NCBI RefSeq assembly: GCF_008180155.1 | Contig: NZ_VSZS01000066.1 | Coordinates: forward strand, 248,001 to 312,000 | Length of the DNA: 64,000 nucleotides | Direction: 5' to 3' | DNA from: Neoaquamicrobium microcysteis | GTDB lineage: Bacteria > Pseudomonadota > Alphaproteobacteria > Rhizobiales > Rhizobiaceae | In this document: positions 1 to 9,540 of the stretch, piece after piece | How positions within the stretch are numbered: the first letter of the stretch is position 1 | Layout of the letters: each line of letters opens with the position of its first letter | The notes under the pieces: model-generated | What the model saw: the letters and a program-made list of their open reading frames with translations, nothing else | What the model was told of the DNA's origin: nothing | Databases searched by the model: none | Program-made: the position numbers and the translations under genes

Positions 1-1
1 C

Positions 2-301
2 TATGTGCTGGTGCTGACCCGCACGATGCTGATCCCGCGTGACGCGCCGGATACCGAGCTCGCGCGAGCCTTCGTCGACTACGCGCTTTCGCCTCAGGGC
101 CAGAGCGTGGCGGCGGGCGAGGTGGCGCTGGGTTCCATAGTGCCGGGGTCGTTCGGTCGGTTCACCTCCGAAGCGATCTCTGCGCGGGGCAGGGGCGCGA
201 TACAGCCGCTCGCACTGGGGCCGTCGCTGCTCGTCTTTCTCGACCAGCAGCGTCGAAGCCGGTTTCTGGCGACATGGCGGGAGATCGTCTCGCCCCGATA
301 G
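2..301 (+). CDS. Solute-binding protein of ABC type, C-terminal fragment
   Basis: Only the last 99 codons are in the window; the gene begins upstream. The fragment carries a stretch like the C-terminal lobe of periplasmic binding proteins (ARAFVDYALSPQGQ, then a conserved-looking helix ending LATWREIV), where the phrase 'lysed from the end of the mature protein: residues removed, subsequent positions unavailable to the SBP' is typical of iron or anion binding proteins. It lies 90 bp upstream of tctC on the same strand. Binding proteins of this type sometimes sit with TctDE-like two-component systems that control tct operons, so a sensing role for this transporter is possible, but that is inference because the upstream genes are not visible. 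Substrate cannot be told. Confidence 0.55.
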   Translation, partial: YVLVLTRTMLIPRDAPDTELARAFVDYALSPQGQSVAAGEVALGSIVPGSFGRFTSEAISARGRGAIQPLALGPSLLVFLDQQRRSRFLATWREIVSPR

Positions 302-390
302 CCGATGACAGGCGGATGACAGGTTGACCTGTTAAGGTGCCGGCAACCGGGAGGAACCGGCCACATATCATACCTGTCTGGGAGGACATC

Positions 391-1341
391 ATGAAGACTT
401 TCGCGCTCGCCGCCGCAGCGGCGCTGCTTTCCGCATCCACCGCATTCGCGCAGATGGCGGAGCTCAAGATCATGGCGCCGGCGGCCCCTGGCGGCGGCTG
501 GGACCAGACCGCCCGCACGATCCAGTCGACGCTTCAGGCCGAAGGTCTGGCAAGCAACATCCAGGTCGAGAACGTCGGCGGCGCCGGCGGCACCATCGGC
601 CTCCAGCAATTCGTGAACAATTCCAGTGGTGACGGCTCGGCAACCATCGTCGGCGGCTACGTCATGGTCGGCGCGATCATCGCAAACGACTCGCCGGTGT
701 CCCTCGCCGACGTGACGCCGATCGCGCGCCTTACGGGCGAGTATGTCGTCGTCGTCGCCCCCGCCAGCAGCGAAATCGACAATGCCGAACAGCTCGCTGA
801 AAAGCTGCGCGCCGATCCCGGGTCGGTCACTTGGGCCGGCGGCTCGGCAGGCGGCGTGGATCACATCGCGGCCGGCATGTTCGCCAAGGCCGCGGGCGCC
901 GATCCGGCAGAGATCAACTACATCCCGTATGCGGGCGGCGGCGAGGCACTGGCGGCACTGCTCGGCAATCAGGTGAGCGTCGGCGTTTCGGGCTATAGCG
1001 AGTTCTCGGCGCAGATCGAGGCAGGGGCGCTCAAGGTCATCGGCATCACCGCGCCGGAGCGTCAGTCCTACCTAGACGCCCCTACCTTCGCAGAGCAAGG
1101 CTTCGACGTTGACGTTCAGAACTGGCGAATGATCGCCGGTGCGCCCGGCATTTCCGACGAACAGCGCGAAGAACTCCTTACCACCATCCGCACAATGGCG
1201 GAGTCGGATACCTGGAACGGCGAGCTGGAAACAAAGGGCTGGGTGAACACCTATCTCGACGGTGACGAGTTTGCCGCCTACCTCGAAGGCGAAACGGAGC
1301 AGACCGCCGCCATCCTTTCCGAACTCGGGATCACCCAGTAA
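391..1341 (+). CDS. tctC: Tripartite tricarboxylate transporter substrate-binding protein TctC
   Basis: Periplasmic receptor of a TTT (tripartite tricarboxylate transporter) system, 316 residues. The start at 391 is preferred over an in-frame ATG at 337 because GGAGG lies at 381-385 and translation then opens with a signal peptide (MKTFALAAAAALLSAS, cleavage near residue 20). The mature part shows the family pattern: an early APAAPGGGWDQTAR segment, then GGAGGTIGLQQF, and GGVDHIAAGMFAKAAG in the second lobe. It is followed 14 bp later by tctB and then tctA, the standard order for this transporter. The ligand is probably a carboxylate, but TctC family specificities are broad and cannot be read from sequence. 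Confidence 0.93.
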   Translation: MKTFALAAAAALLSASTAFAQMAELKIMAPAAPGGGWDQTARTIQSTLQAEGLASNIQVENVGGAGGTIGLQQFVNNSSGDGSATIVGGYVMVGAIIANDSPVSLADVTPIARLTGEYVVVVAPASSEIDNAEQLAEKLRADPGSVTWAGGSAGGVDHIAAGMFAKAAGADPAEINYIPYAGGGEALAALLGNQVSVGVSGYSEFSAQIEAGALKVIGITAPERQSYLDAPTFAEQGFDVDVQNWRMIAGAPGISDEQREELLTTIRTMAESDTWNGELETKGWVNTYLDGDEFAAYLEGETEQTAAILSELGITQ

Positions 1342-1355
1342 GCGGGACGACGAAC

Positions 1356-1889
1356 ATGTCTTCGGATGAAGAAGGAGCCGGCGGCAGCCGGCTCCATTCG
1401 GATGATGGGACGACTGGTAGGGACCTCGCGGGGCTTGGCATAGCGCTGGCGTTGTTCGCTCTGGCAGCCCTGATCTGGTGGGACGCGTCTGGCTACCCCG
1501 TCAGGCGCAGCTACGCGCAATTCGGCCCGGAAATCTTTCCCTACATCGTCGCGGCGGGCCTCGCCGTGTTCGGTCTTCTTACGGTTCGACTGGCACTGTT
1601 GTCCGAGTTTCCTCCGCGAGAGGAAATGAGCTGGCCGCCGGTGCTATGGATCGTGAGCGCCATCGCCGCAGAGATCTTGCTGCTTCGCATTGGAGCGGGC
1701 TTCATTCTCGCCTCGGGCACGCTGTTCGGCTTTGCCGCGCGCGGTATGGGACGGCGGCCCGTATGGTTGACCATACTGGTCGGGATCGTCGTTTCAGCGC
1801 TTCTCTATACCCTGTTCCGCCACGGGCTCGGCCTTTCGCTGCGCGCCGGTCCGCCAGAACGGCTGATCGACGGCCTGTTCCGACGCTGA
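1356..1889 (+). CDS. tctB: Tripartite tricarboxylate transporter small membrane subunit TctB
   Basis: Small integral membrane subunit, 177 residues. After a hydrophilic N-terminus of about 25 residues there are four hydrophobic segments (around residues 26-46, 63-83, 95-118 and 128-148), with the family pattern of a YPVRRSYAQFGPEIFPYIVAAGL stretch split between the first two segments. It partners TctA and the TctC receptor to drive secondary uptake. The gene starts 14 bp after tctC and ends 15 bp before tctA, so the three are surely one transcription unit. Sequence conservation in TctB is poor; the call rests on size, topology and position. Confidence 0.88.
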   Translation: MSSDEEGAGGSRLHSDDGTTGRDLAGLGIALALFALAALIWWDASGYPVRRSYAQFGPEIFPYIVAAGLAVFGLLTVRLALLSEFPPREEMSWPPVLWIVSAIAAEILLLRIGAGFILASGTLFGFAARGMGRRPVWLTILVGIVVSALLYTLFRHGLGLSLRAGPPERLIDGLFRR

Positions 1890-1904
1890 GGAAAGCAACG
1901 CGCA

Positions 1905-3434
1905 ATGGATACCTTTTCGCTTCTGCTCAACGGCCTTTCGGTCGCGTTCGAGCCGATGAACCTGATGTTCGCCTTCATCGGCGTCGTCCTTGGAACGGCC
2001 GTGGGCGTAATGCCGGGCATCGGCCCGGCGCTGACCGTCGCGCTCCTTCTGCCCGTCAGCCTTTCGTTCGGGGCCACGGGCTCGCTCATCATGTTTGCCG
2101 GCATCTACTACGGTGGGATGTACGGTGGCGCGATCTCTTCGATCCTGCTCAATACCCCCGGCGAGACCGCGTCGATCATGACGGCTGTGGAGGGCAACAA
2201 GATGGCCCGGGACGGACGCGGCGGCAAAGCGCTCGGCGCGGCCGCTATCGGCTCGTTCTTTGGCGGCTCTTTCGCTACGCTCGGGCTCGCGGTCGTCGCG
2301 CCCTTCATGGTCATGGTGGCGCTATCCTTCGGGCCTGCCGAATATTTCGCGCTGATGGTCCTGTCGTTCATGACGGTTTCGGCAGCCTTCGGAGGCTCGA
2401 TCATCCGAGGGCTGACGGCACTGTTCCTCGGTCTGGCAATCGGTCTCGTCGGCATCGACAAGCTGACCGGGCAGGCGCGCATGGCCTTCGGCGTGGCCGA
2501 ACTTCGCGACAACATCTCGATCGCCATCGTCGCCGTCGGGCTCTTTGCGGTAGGCGAGACGCTCTACATCGCCTCGCAGAAACACAACGTCATCGACAAG
2601 GTCGAGGCCATCAAGGGTTCGGTCTGGCTGACCTGGCAGGATCTCAAGCGCTGCATCAGACCATATATCCGCGGCACGCTGCTCGGGTTCAGCTTCGGCC
2701 CGCTACCGACCGGTGGTGCCGAAATCCCGACCTTTCTTTCCTACTCGACCGAGCGAAAGACTGCCAAGGGAGTCGCCAAGGAAGAGTTCGAGGGGCCGAA
2801 GGGCGCAATCGAGGGTGTGGCCGGTCCTGAAGCGGCCAACAATGCTTCGGCTGCCGGCACGCTCATTCCGCTCCTGACGCTCGGCCTGCCGACATCGGCG
2901 ACTGCTGCGATCATGCTCGCGGGTTTCCAGCAGTACGGGCTTCAGCCCGGTCCGCTGCTTTTCACCAACAATCCGGACATCGTCTGGGGTCTCGTGGCCA
3001 GCCTGTTCATCGCCAACCTGATGCTGGTGGTGCTCAACCTGCCTTTCGTTGGCATCTGGGTGAAGCTTCTGATGATACCTAGGCCGTGGCTCTATGCCGG
3101 CATCCTGACCTTCGCGACGCTCGGCATCGTGGGTGCGGAAGGGTCGGTGTTCGCGCTGGTGCTGCTGCTCGCCTTTGGCGTGATCGGCTTCGTCATGCGC
3201 CGGTTCGGCTATCCGCTTGCTCCTGTGCTGGTAGGTACCATCCTCGGGCCGCTAGCCGAAGAGCAGCTTCGTCGTGGCCTGATGATTAATCGAGGAGACT
3301 GGACGTTCCTGTTCACGTCGCCGATTGCGCTGACGATTTATGCAATTGCGATCGCAGCCGTGCTTGGGCCCGTGATCTGGCGGGCGATGCAGCCAAAGGG
3401 CAAGAACACGGTTTTCGCGATGGACGGCGATTGA
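1905..3434 (+). CDS. tctA: Tripartite tricarboxylate transporter large permease TctA
   Basis: Large membrane subunit, 509 residues, the usual length. It carries the TctA signature repeats: [17 protein letters not shown] near residue 30, [14 protein letters not shown] near residue 75, and in the second half [16 protein letters not shown] near residue 330. About twelve hydrophobic segments are present. It forms the cation-coupled translocation pore served by TctC and TctB just upstream. An AGGAAAG-like ribosome site precedes the ATG. The 104 bp after the stop, before moeA, contain no convincing terminator. Confidence 0.95.
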   Translation: MDTFSLLLNGLSVAFEPMNLMFAFIGVVLGTAVGVMPGIGPALTVALLLPVSLSFGATGSLIMFAGIYYGGMYGGAISSILLNTPGETASIMTAVEGNKMARDGRGGKALGAAAIGSFFGGSFATLGLAVVAPFMVMVALSFGPAEYFALMVLSFMTVSAAFGGSIIRGLTALFLGLAIGLVGIDKLTGQARMAFGVAELRDNISIAIVAVGLFAVGETLYIASQKHNVIDKVEAIKGSVWLTWQDLKRCIRPYIRGTLLGFSFGPLPTGGAEIPTFLSYSTERKTAKGVAKEEFEGPKGAIEGVAGPEAANNASAAGTLIPLLTLGLPTSATAAIMLAGFQQYGLQPGPLLFTNNPDIVWGLVASLFIANLMLVVLNLPFVGIWVKLLMIPRPWLYAGILTFATLGIVGAEGSVFALVLLLAFGVIGFVMRRFGYPLAPVLVGTILGPLAEEQLRRGLMINRGDWTFLFTSPIALTIYAIAIAAVLGPVIWRAMQPKGKNTVFAMDGD

Positions 3435-3538
3435 TGATCCCCGGCGCGGCCGATGGACCCGCGCCGGATGGCCATGTATCAGGGGGGCTACGCAACGCTG
3501 CGTAGACCTTTTTGCTTCGCCGCGCTGCGAGGGTATTG

Positions 3539-4810
3539 ATGGCCGAACCTGCTGCATCGCGAGATATAGACTGCCTGAGCGAAGCACAGAAAGCGATCGC
3601 GCCTGAAGTGGCGGCCGCGCGGGCGGTGGCAATTGCAAACAGTCTCGTCGAGACCGAAAAGCTGCTGCTGGCTGAAGCAACCGGACGCGTTGTCGCGGCG
3701 GCGATCGACACTCCTATTGCCATACCGCCCTTTGACAACTCGGCCATGGATGGCTACGCGGTGCGCAGGGCTGAGCTTGCGGGGGAAGGCCCATGGACGC
3801 TTCGCGTAGCCGGGCGTATTGCCGCAGGCGGTCCGGGTGTGGGGTCTCCCGGCGAAGGCGCGCTCCGCATCTTTACGGGCGCGCCGGTGCCGCCGGGTTT
3901 CGATGCAGTGGTGATGCAGGAGCGTGCCCGGCCAGAGGACGACACCGTCGTCATTTCCGGCAGGCGGCCGGCTGCCGGTGAAAACATCCGCCGTGCCGGA
4001 GAGGATGTAAGTCTCGGCGCGCGGCTGCTGGAACCTAGCATGACGCTTTCGCCTCAGCATCTGGCACTGCTCGCCGGTGCCGGCGTGGCAACCGTCGAGG
4101 TTTTTCGCAAGGTGCGCATCGGCATCATATCAACCGGGTCCGAACTGCGCGACCCGGGCGAAGAACTCCTCCACGGCCAAATCTACAATTCCAACCGGGT
4201 GATGCTGCGTGCCACGCTGGCCGGGCTCGCCTGGGCCGATCTGCGCGACTTCGGCATAGTGCCGGACGACCGGCGGCTTGTGGAGGCAGCATTGAGCAGG
4301 GCTGCGGCCTCGTGCGACGTCGTCGTTACCACGGGTGGCGTTTCGGCCGGAGACGAAGATCATGTAGCCGCGATCCTGCGTGACGGCGGGGCCTCGGTCG
4401 AGGTGGTCAACGTCGCAATGCGACCGGGCAAGCCCGTCAAGATCGGTCAGATCGGCCACGCGCTGTTTGCAGGGTTGCCGGGCAATCCCAACGCGGCGCT
4501 GGTGACTTTTCGCCAGATTGCGCTGCCCGCAATCCGCGCGATTGCCGGGCTGGGCGACATCTATCCCGCCTGGCAGCCGGCGATTTCCGGTTTCGCCTAC
4601 GCCAAGCGGCCCGGGCGGACGGAATTCGTTCCGGTGAGAATGTCGGGCAGGAACGATCGCGGACTGCCGGTCCTGGAGATGCTTGGTCGAGGCTCGTCAG
4701 CCAGCCTGTCCGCAATGGCGCTAGCGGATGGCATTGCCCTGCTGCCGCCACACGACGAGGCGATAGAGACTGGAATGACCCTGCGATACGAGCCCTTCCG
4801 CGCCGGCTGA
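3539..4810 (+). CDS. moeA: Molybdopterin molybdotransferase MoeA
   Basis: Inserts molybdate into adenylylated molybdopterin, the last common step of molybdenum cofactor synthesis; cytoplasmic. With the ATG at 3539 (GAGGG at 3529-3533) the protein has 423 residues, close to the family norm; an in-frame start at 3512 lacks a ribosome site. Visible family motifs are NSAMDGYAVR near residue 67, TTGGVSAGDED near 263 and LPGNPNAALVTF near 314, with the C-terminal MoeA domain IV after that. It stands alone, not with moaABC or mobA. The molybdenum enzyme in this window that needs this cofactor is the formate dehydrogenase at 52.9 kb. Confidence 0.93.
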   Translation: MAEPAASRDIDCLSEAQKAIAPEVAAARAVAIANSLVETEKLLLAEATGRVVAAAIDTPIAIPPFDNSAMDGYAVRRAELAGEGPWTLRVAGRIAAGGPGVGSPGEGALRIFTGAPVPPGFDAVVMQERARPEDDTVVISGRRPAAGENIRRAGEDVSLGARLLEPSMTLSPQHLALLAGAGVATVEVFRKVRIGIISTGSELRDPGEELLHGQIYNSNRVMLRATLAGLAWADLRDFGIVPDDRRLVEAALSRAAASCDVVVTTGGVSAGDEDHVAAILRDGGASVEVVNVAMRPGKPVKIGQIGHALFAGLPGNPNAALVTFRQIALPAIRAIAGLGDIYPAWQPAISGFAYAKRPGRTEFVPVRMSGRNDRGLPVLEMLGRGSSASLSAMALADGIALLPPHDEAIETGMTLRYEPFRAG

Positions 4811-4962
4811 GGTGCTGGGAAATAATCCCTTGGTCGGAGACGACAAAAAAGCGCGGGGGCGCAGGGTTGACCGTTGTCGAGGGCGGATGCGACACAATCA
4901 CTATCGCATGCCAGTCACGAGGCACGGGCATCAACCGGGGCAGCCTGCAACGAGTGTCAAGC

Positions 4963-6132
4963 ATGAAACCGACTGAACATCCGCAGGAACAGCGCTGGCT
5001 GGGCGCTACGGCGCCCTCGCGCATCGCGCTGATACCTCCGCTTTCGGCAGCGCGGTGGTTGCTGGTGCTTGTAATCGCGGCGGGCATCTATTTCTTCCAC
5101 GGCTTCCTCGTGCCGGTACTTGCCGCGCTGGTGATAGGCTTTGCAAGCTGGCCGATCTATCGCGACATCCTGCGGCGGTGCGGCGGCAACCGCGCACTTG
5201 CCGCGAGCGTTGCCATCATCCTCATCCTGACGTTCCTGATCGTGCCGATCGTGCTCGCCGTCAGCTATACGATCGGCGAGATCGGGCAATGGTTCACATG
5301 GGCGGTCGAAACCAACAGAACGGGGTCGCCGACGCCCGAGTGGATGGCCGCGCTTCCCGGCATCGGCGAATGGGTCGACGAGCAGTGGTATCGCTACATC
5401 GGCCACCCAGGCGCCATCGGCGAGCTGGTGCAGATCGTCAGCGGTGCAAATATCGGCAGCATCTATCGTGGTGTGCTGGCGGCGGGCACGGGTCTGTTCG
5501 ACCTGTTCCTGACGCTTCTCTTCATGATGATCGCGCTGTTCTTCGTCTACAAGGATGGCGAGAATTTCGTGGCTCAGCTCGACACGCTGGGCGAGCGCAT
5601 CCTGCCGATGCGGTGGAGCCGTATCTCGCGCGTGGTGCCTGCCACGATAAGCTCCACGGTTATGGGCATGACGCTCATCGCCATTGGCGAAGGCATCGTG
5701 CTGGGCATCGCCTACTGGATCGCCGGCGTTCCTTCGCCGGTGACGCTGGGCGTGATCACGGGCGTCATGGCGCTCATTCCCGGCGGTGCGCCGCTGTCGT
5801 TCACTCTCGTCTCCATCTACCTCGTGGCGTCAGGTTCGCCGGTCGAGGGTATCGCGCTGTTCGTCTGGGGGTCCACCGAACTCTTCATCGTCGACAAGAC
5901 GTTGCGTCCAAAGCTGGTGGGAGGGCCGATCAAGCTGCCGTTCCTGCCGACGTTTTTCGGACTTATCGGCGGTGTGAAGACGATGGGCTTTCTGGGCCTC
6001 TTCATCGGCCCGGTTCTGATGGCGCTGCTCGTTGCGATCTGGCGCGAATGGCTGCACGAGATGAAGACGCCGGAGCCTGCCATCCTGCCGCCACCCGGTG
6101 AAGCGGAACCCATGCCTCCGCCTCGGGGGTGA
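4963..6132 (+). CDS. AI-2E family (PerM-like) membrane transporter
   Basis: Integral membrane protein of 389 residues. The ATG at 4963 is chosen because the upstream in-frame extension to 4867 is hydrophilic and unlike the family. The pattern is typical of the AI-2 exporter/PerM family: two hydrophobic segments near residues 27-65, a third at about 85-105, a long soluble loop, then a cluster of C-terminal membrane segments containing the conserved GxPxxxTLGVITGVMALIPGG and KLPFLPTFFGLIGGV regions. Members export small molecules or act in sodium or proton linked homeostasis; which applies here cannot be said. The gene precedes the Mrp antiporter operon by 145 bp and could share its physiological context. 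Confidence 0.85.
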   Translation: MKPTEHPQEQRWLGATAPSRIALIPPLSAARWLLVLVIAAGIYFFHGFLVPVLAALVIGFASWPIYRDILRRCGGNRALAASVAIILILTFLIVPIVLAVSYTIGEIGQWFTWAVETNRTGSPTPEWMAALPGIGEWVDEQWYRYIGHPGAIGELVQIVSGANIGSIYRGVLAAGTGLFDLFLTLLFMMIALFFVYKDGENFVAQLDTLGERILPMRWSRISRVVPATISSTVMGMTLIAIGEGIVLGIAYWIAGVPSPVTLGVITGVMALIPGGAPLSFTLVSIYLVASGSPVEGIALFVWGSTELFIVDKTLRPKLVGGPIKLPFLPTFFGLIGGVKTMGFLGLFIGPVLMALLVAIWREWLHEMKTPEPAILPPPGEAEPMPPPRG

Positions 6133-6172
6133 AGTGACGTCCGGGCTGAGTTTTCAGTTGATGCATATTGCC

Positions 6173-6227
6173 GCTTTCTGAAAATATCGACTTGACGCAT
6201 GCGGTTTCAATATCGCTTTTCAGAAGC
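6173..6227 (+). promoter_or_regulatory. Inverted repeat upstream of the Mrp operon
   Basis: TTCTGAAAA at 6176-6184 is repeated as its reverse complement TTTTCAGAA at 6217-6225; outer GC pairs extend it with one bulged T. The element lies 51-105 bp before the mrpA start codon, in the only sizeable gap before the operon. It could be a leader hairpin or a regulator binding site. A TTGACG sequence lies inside it at 6192-6197, but no good -10 partner was found. Confidence 0.35.
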
Positions 6228-6277
6228 AGGTCGCTGGCAACCCCGGTCGGGCCGATTCGAACTATTTCCCGGACAGT

Positions 6278-9193
6278 ATGACAGAACCAAACCTGCTCCT
6301 GCTTCTCATTCTATTGCCTTTCATGGGCAGCGTGCTTGCGGCGATGCTGCCTGGCAACGCGCGCAACGCGGAAGCATGGTTGTCTGGTGCGGTGACGATC
6401 GTCGCCTTTGCGATCGCGATAAGGCTTTTTCCATCGGTCGCCGATGGCGGGGTCGTGCGTCGGCAGGTCGACTGGCTACCCGAGTTAGGGCTGAACTTCA
6501 CACTGCGTATGGACGGCTTTGCGTGGCTGTTCACGATACTGATCATGGGTATCGGCTTCCTCGTCGTGCTCTACGCCCGCTACTACATGTCGCCGAAGGA
6601 TCCCGTACCCCGGTTCTTCTCGTTCCTGCTCGCCTTCATGGGTGCGATGCAGGGCATGGTGATTTCGGGCAACCTGATCGTTCTGGCCATCTTCTGGGAA
6701 CTGACCAGCATCTTCTCGTTCCTGCTGATCGGCTACTGGCATCACAACGCCGCTGCACGCGACGGCGCGCGCATGGCATTGACCATCACCGGTATCGGCG
6801 GGCTGTGCCTGCTGGTCGGCCTCATCATCATCGGGCACATCGTAGGCAGCTACGAACTTGACGATGTGCTGGCCTCGGGCAATCTCATTCGCGAGCACGA
6901 CCTCTACGTGCCGGCGCTTCTTCTGGTGCTGATGGGGGCGCTGACGAAGAGCGCGCAGTTTCCGTTCCATTTCTGGCTGCCCAACGCGATGGCGGCCCCC
7001 ACGCCCGTCTCGGCCTACCTGCATTCGGCTACAATGGTGAAGGCTGGCGTTTTTCTGCTGGTGAGACTGTGGCCGGTGATGTCCGGCACCGATGAATGGT
7101 TCTTCATCGTCGGCATAGCAGGCATGACCACCCTGGTGCTGGGCGCGTTCTTCGCCATCTTCCAGCAGGATCTCAAAGGCCTGCTCGCCTATTCGACCAT
7201 CAGCCATCTGGGGCTCATAACGACGCTTCTGAGCTTCGGTAGCCCATTGTCGGCGGTCGCGGCGATTTTCCATATGATGAACCACGCCACCTTCAAGGCG
7301 TCGCTTTTCATGGCTGCGGGCATCATCGACCACGAGGCGGGCACGCGCGACATGCGCAAGCTCTCGGGGCTGTTCATCTTCCTGCCCATCACGGCGACGC
7401 TGGCGATGGTGGCCAGCGCTGCAATGGCGGGCGTGCCGTTGTTGAACGGCTTCCTCTCCAAAGAGATGTTCTTTGCGGAAACGCTCGAGCAGCACTCCGG
7501 CGTGTGGCTCGATCGCATCTCCCCTTATGTGGCGACGCTCGCAGGCGCGTTTGCCGTGGCCTATTCGCTACGCTTCATCCATACCGTCTTCTTTGGGCCC
7601 AAGCCGGTCGGCCTGCCGCGCGAGCCGCATGAGCCGCCGCACTGGATGCGCCGCCCCATCGAACTGCTGGTGCTGATCTGCCTCATCGTCGGCGTCGTTC
7701 CCGGCATGACGGTGGGCCCCTACCTGCACGCGGCGGTCGTTTCAGTGCTCGGCGACCGGACACCCGAATACAGCCTTTCGATCTGGCACGGCATAAACCT
7801 GCCGCTCATCATGAGCGTGGTGGCGCTGGTAGCGGGCGTCGCACTCTATTTCCTGCTGCGCGGCTATCTCGCAACATGCGAGGACGGAACTCCGTTCCTG
7901 CGCAATCTCAAGGGCCAGCGCATCTTCGAGCGTATCCTCGTCACCATCTCGTGGCGCATGGCGCGCTGGATGGAAGCCAATTTCGGGACAAGGCGCCTTC
8001 AGCCGCAACTGCGCCTCGTCGTGTTTCTCGCCTTTATCGCCGGGCTTTGGCCGCTCTTCAGGGCGGGCTTCACGCCGAAGGTGCCGACGCTTGCTGGCGT
8101 AGACCCCGTCTTCGCGGCAATCTGGGTCGTGGGCGGGGTATGCGCGATCGGCGCTGCGCATCAGGCCAAGTATCACCGGTTGGCGGCGCTCGTGCTGATG
8201 GGCGGCGCGGGCATCGCGACATGCCTCACCTTCGTGTGGCTGTCCGCGCCCGATCTCGCGATCACCCAGTTGATGGTCGAGATCGTCACAACGGTTCTTA
8301 TCCTGTTGGGACTGCGCTGGCTGCCCAAGCGCATCGAAGAGGTGGACAACTCGATATCGGCCACTTCCCGCATGCGCAGGCATCGCGATTTCGCGCTCGC
8401 GGTCCTTTGCGGCGCGGGCATGAGCGTCATCGCCTATGCGATGATGACCAACCCGCTGCCCTACACGATTTCCGACTTCTTCCTTTTGCGCGCCTATACT
8501 GAAGGCGGGGGCACGAACGTCGTCAACGTCATCCTCGTCGACTTCCGTGGCTTCGACACGTTCGGCGAGATCGTTGTGCTGGGCATCGTGGCACTCACGG
8601 TGTTCGCATTGTTGCGCCGCTTCCGCCCGGCCTCTGACAGCGTCGGCGTGCCGGAACAGCAGCGCAGGCAGAACGAATATGACGACGCGGCCGAAGACCG
8701 CGAGGTTGGAACGACCGTGCATGACTACCTGATGGTGCCGTCGGTCATCATGCAATGGATGTTCCCGGTCACCATCCTCATCGCCGCCTATCTGTTCCTG
8801 CGCGGCCACGACCTTCCCGGTGGTGGGTTTGCGGCGGGCATAGCGATGGCGATCGGCTTCCTGCTTCAATATCTCGCTGGCGGTACCCGGTGGGTGGAAG
8901 ATCGATTGCGCATCCTGCCAGTGCGCTGGATCGGCTTTGGCCTCTTGATGGCGGCATTCACCGGTATGGGGGCCTGGCTGTTCGGCTATCCGTTCCTAAC
9001 GTCCTACTTCCAGTATCTGGACATACCCTTCATTGGAAAGGCGCCGGTCGCGTCGGCGCTGCTGTTCGATCTGGGTGTGTTCGCGCTGGTGGTCGGCGCT
9101 ACGGTGCTCATCCTCATCGCGCTCGCACATCAGTCGGTGCGCAGCCATCGCGTGCGCGCCGTCGAGGCCGCCAAGGTCGAGGAGCAGGCCTGA
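6278..9193 (+). CDS. mrpA: Mrp/Pha cation:proton antiporter subunit A with fused MnhB domain
   Basis: Largest subunit of the multisubunit Na+ or K+/H+ antiporter, 971 residues. The N-terminal two thirds resemble the NuoL proton pump, with the conserved membrane Glu in WELTSIFSFLLIG near residue 140 and Lys residues in GALTKSAQFPFHFWLPNA and VKAGVFLL. After a domain near 630-780 like MnhA C-terminus, the last 160 residues (from about VPSVIMQWMFPVTIL) match subunit B, so no separate mrpB is present: this is the A'B-fused, six-gene group of Mrp operons. It begins the operon; its TGA overlaps the ATG of mrpC. Such systems give tolerance to sodium, potassium or alkaline pH. Confidence 0.95.
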   Translation: MTEPNLLLLLILLPFMGSVLAAMLPGNARNAEAWLSGAVTIVAFAIAIRLFPSVADGGVVRRQVDWLPELGLNFTLRMDGFAWLFTILIMGIGFLVVLYARYYMSPKDPVPRFFSFLLAFMGAMQGMVISGNLIVLAIFWELTSIFSFLLIGYWHHNAAARDGARMALTITGIGGLCLLVGLIIIGHIVGSYELDDVLASGNLIREHDLYVPALLLVLMGALTKSAQFPFHFWLPNAMAAPTPVSAYLHSATMVKAGVFLLVRLWPVMSGTDEWFFIVGIAGMTTLVLGAFFAIFQQDLKGLLAYSTISHLGLITTLLSFGSPLSAVAAIFHMMNHATFKASLFMAAGIIDHEAGTRDMRKLSGLFIFLPITATLAMVASAAMAGVPLLNGFLSKEMFFAETLEQHSGVWLDRISPYVATLAGAFAVAYSLRFIHTVFFGPKPVGLPREPHEPPHWMRRPIELLVLICLIVGVVPGMTVGPYLHAAVVSVLGDRTPEYSLSIWHGINLPLIMSVVALVAGVALYFLLRGYLATCEDGTPFLRNLKGQRIFERILVTISWRMARWMEANFGTRRLQPQLRLVVFLAFIAGLWPLFRAGFTPKVPTLAGVDPVFAAIWVVGGVCAIGAAHQAKYHRLAALVLMGGAGIATCLTFVWLSAPDLAITQLMVEIVTTVLILLGLRWLPKRIEEVDNSISATSRMRRHRDFALAVLCGAGMSVIAYAMMTNPLPYTISDFFLLRAYTEGGGTNVVNVILVDFRGFDTFGEIVVLGIVALTVFALLRRFRPASDSVGVPEQQRRQNEYDDAAEDREVGTTVHDYLMVPSVIMQWMFPVTILIAAYLFLRGHDLPGGGFAAGIAMAIGFLLQYLAGGTRWVEDRLRILPVRWIGFGLLMAAFTGMGAWLFGYPFLTSYFQYLDIPFIGKAPVASALLFDLGVFALVVGATVLILIALAHQSVRSHRVRAVEAAKVEEQA

Positions 9194-9540
9194 TGGAACT
9201 CGTCCTGTCGCTGGCAATCGGTGTGCTCGTCAGTTCCGGCGTCTGGCTGCTGCTGCGCCCGCGCACCTATCAGGTCATCATCGGGCTGGCGCTGCTGGGC
9301 TATGCCGTCAACCTGTTCATCTTCTCGATGGGGCGGCACCTTATCATCAACGCCCCGCCGGTGCTGGAGGGTGGCGATCCCATAGATCCGATGACTTTCA
9401 CCGACCCGCTGCCGCAGGCGCTGGTGTTGACGGCTATCGTCATCGGGTTCGCCACCACGGCGCTCTTCCTCGTGGTGCTGCTCGCCGCGCGCGGCCTGAG
9501 CGGGACCGACCACGTCGACGGGAGGGAGCCTGAAAGATGA
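9193..9540 (+). CDS. mrpC: Mrp/Pha antiporter subunit C
   Basis: NuoK-like subunit of 115 residues with three membrane segments (about 3-21, 28-47 and 75-98). The family sequence TYQVIIGLALLGYAVNLFIF and the DPLPQALVLTAIVIGFA segment are both present. The ATG at 9193 overlaps the mrpA stop by one base and the gene overlaps mrpD by four bases, indicating translational coupling. The longer open frame running upstream inside mrpA is not part of it. Confidence 0.94.
   Translation: MELVLSLAIGVLVSSGVWLLLRPRTYQVIIGLALLGYAVNLFIFSMGRHLIINAPPVLEGGDPIDPMTFTDPLPQALVLTAIVIGFATTALFLVVLLAARGLSGTDHVDGREPER

Noticed and set aside
7742-8869. Long minus-strand frame opposite mrpA
   Set aside because: Shadow; charged, low-complexity reading with no domain.
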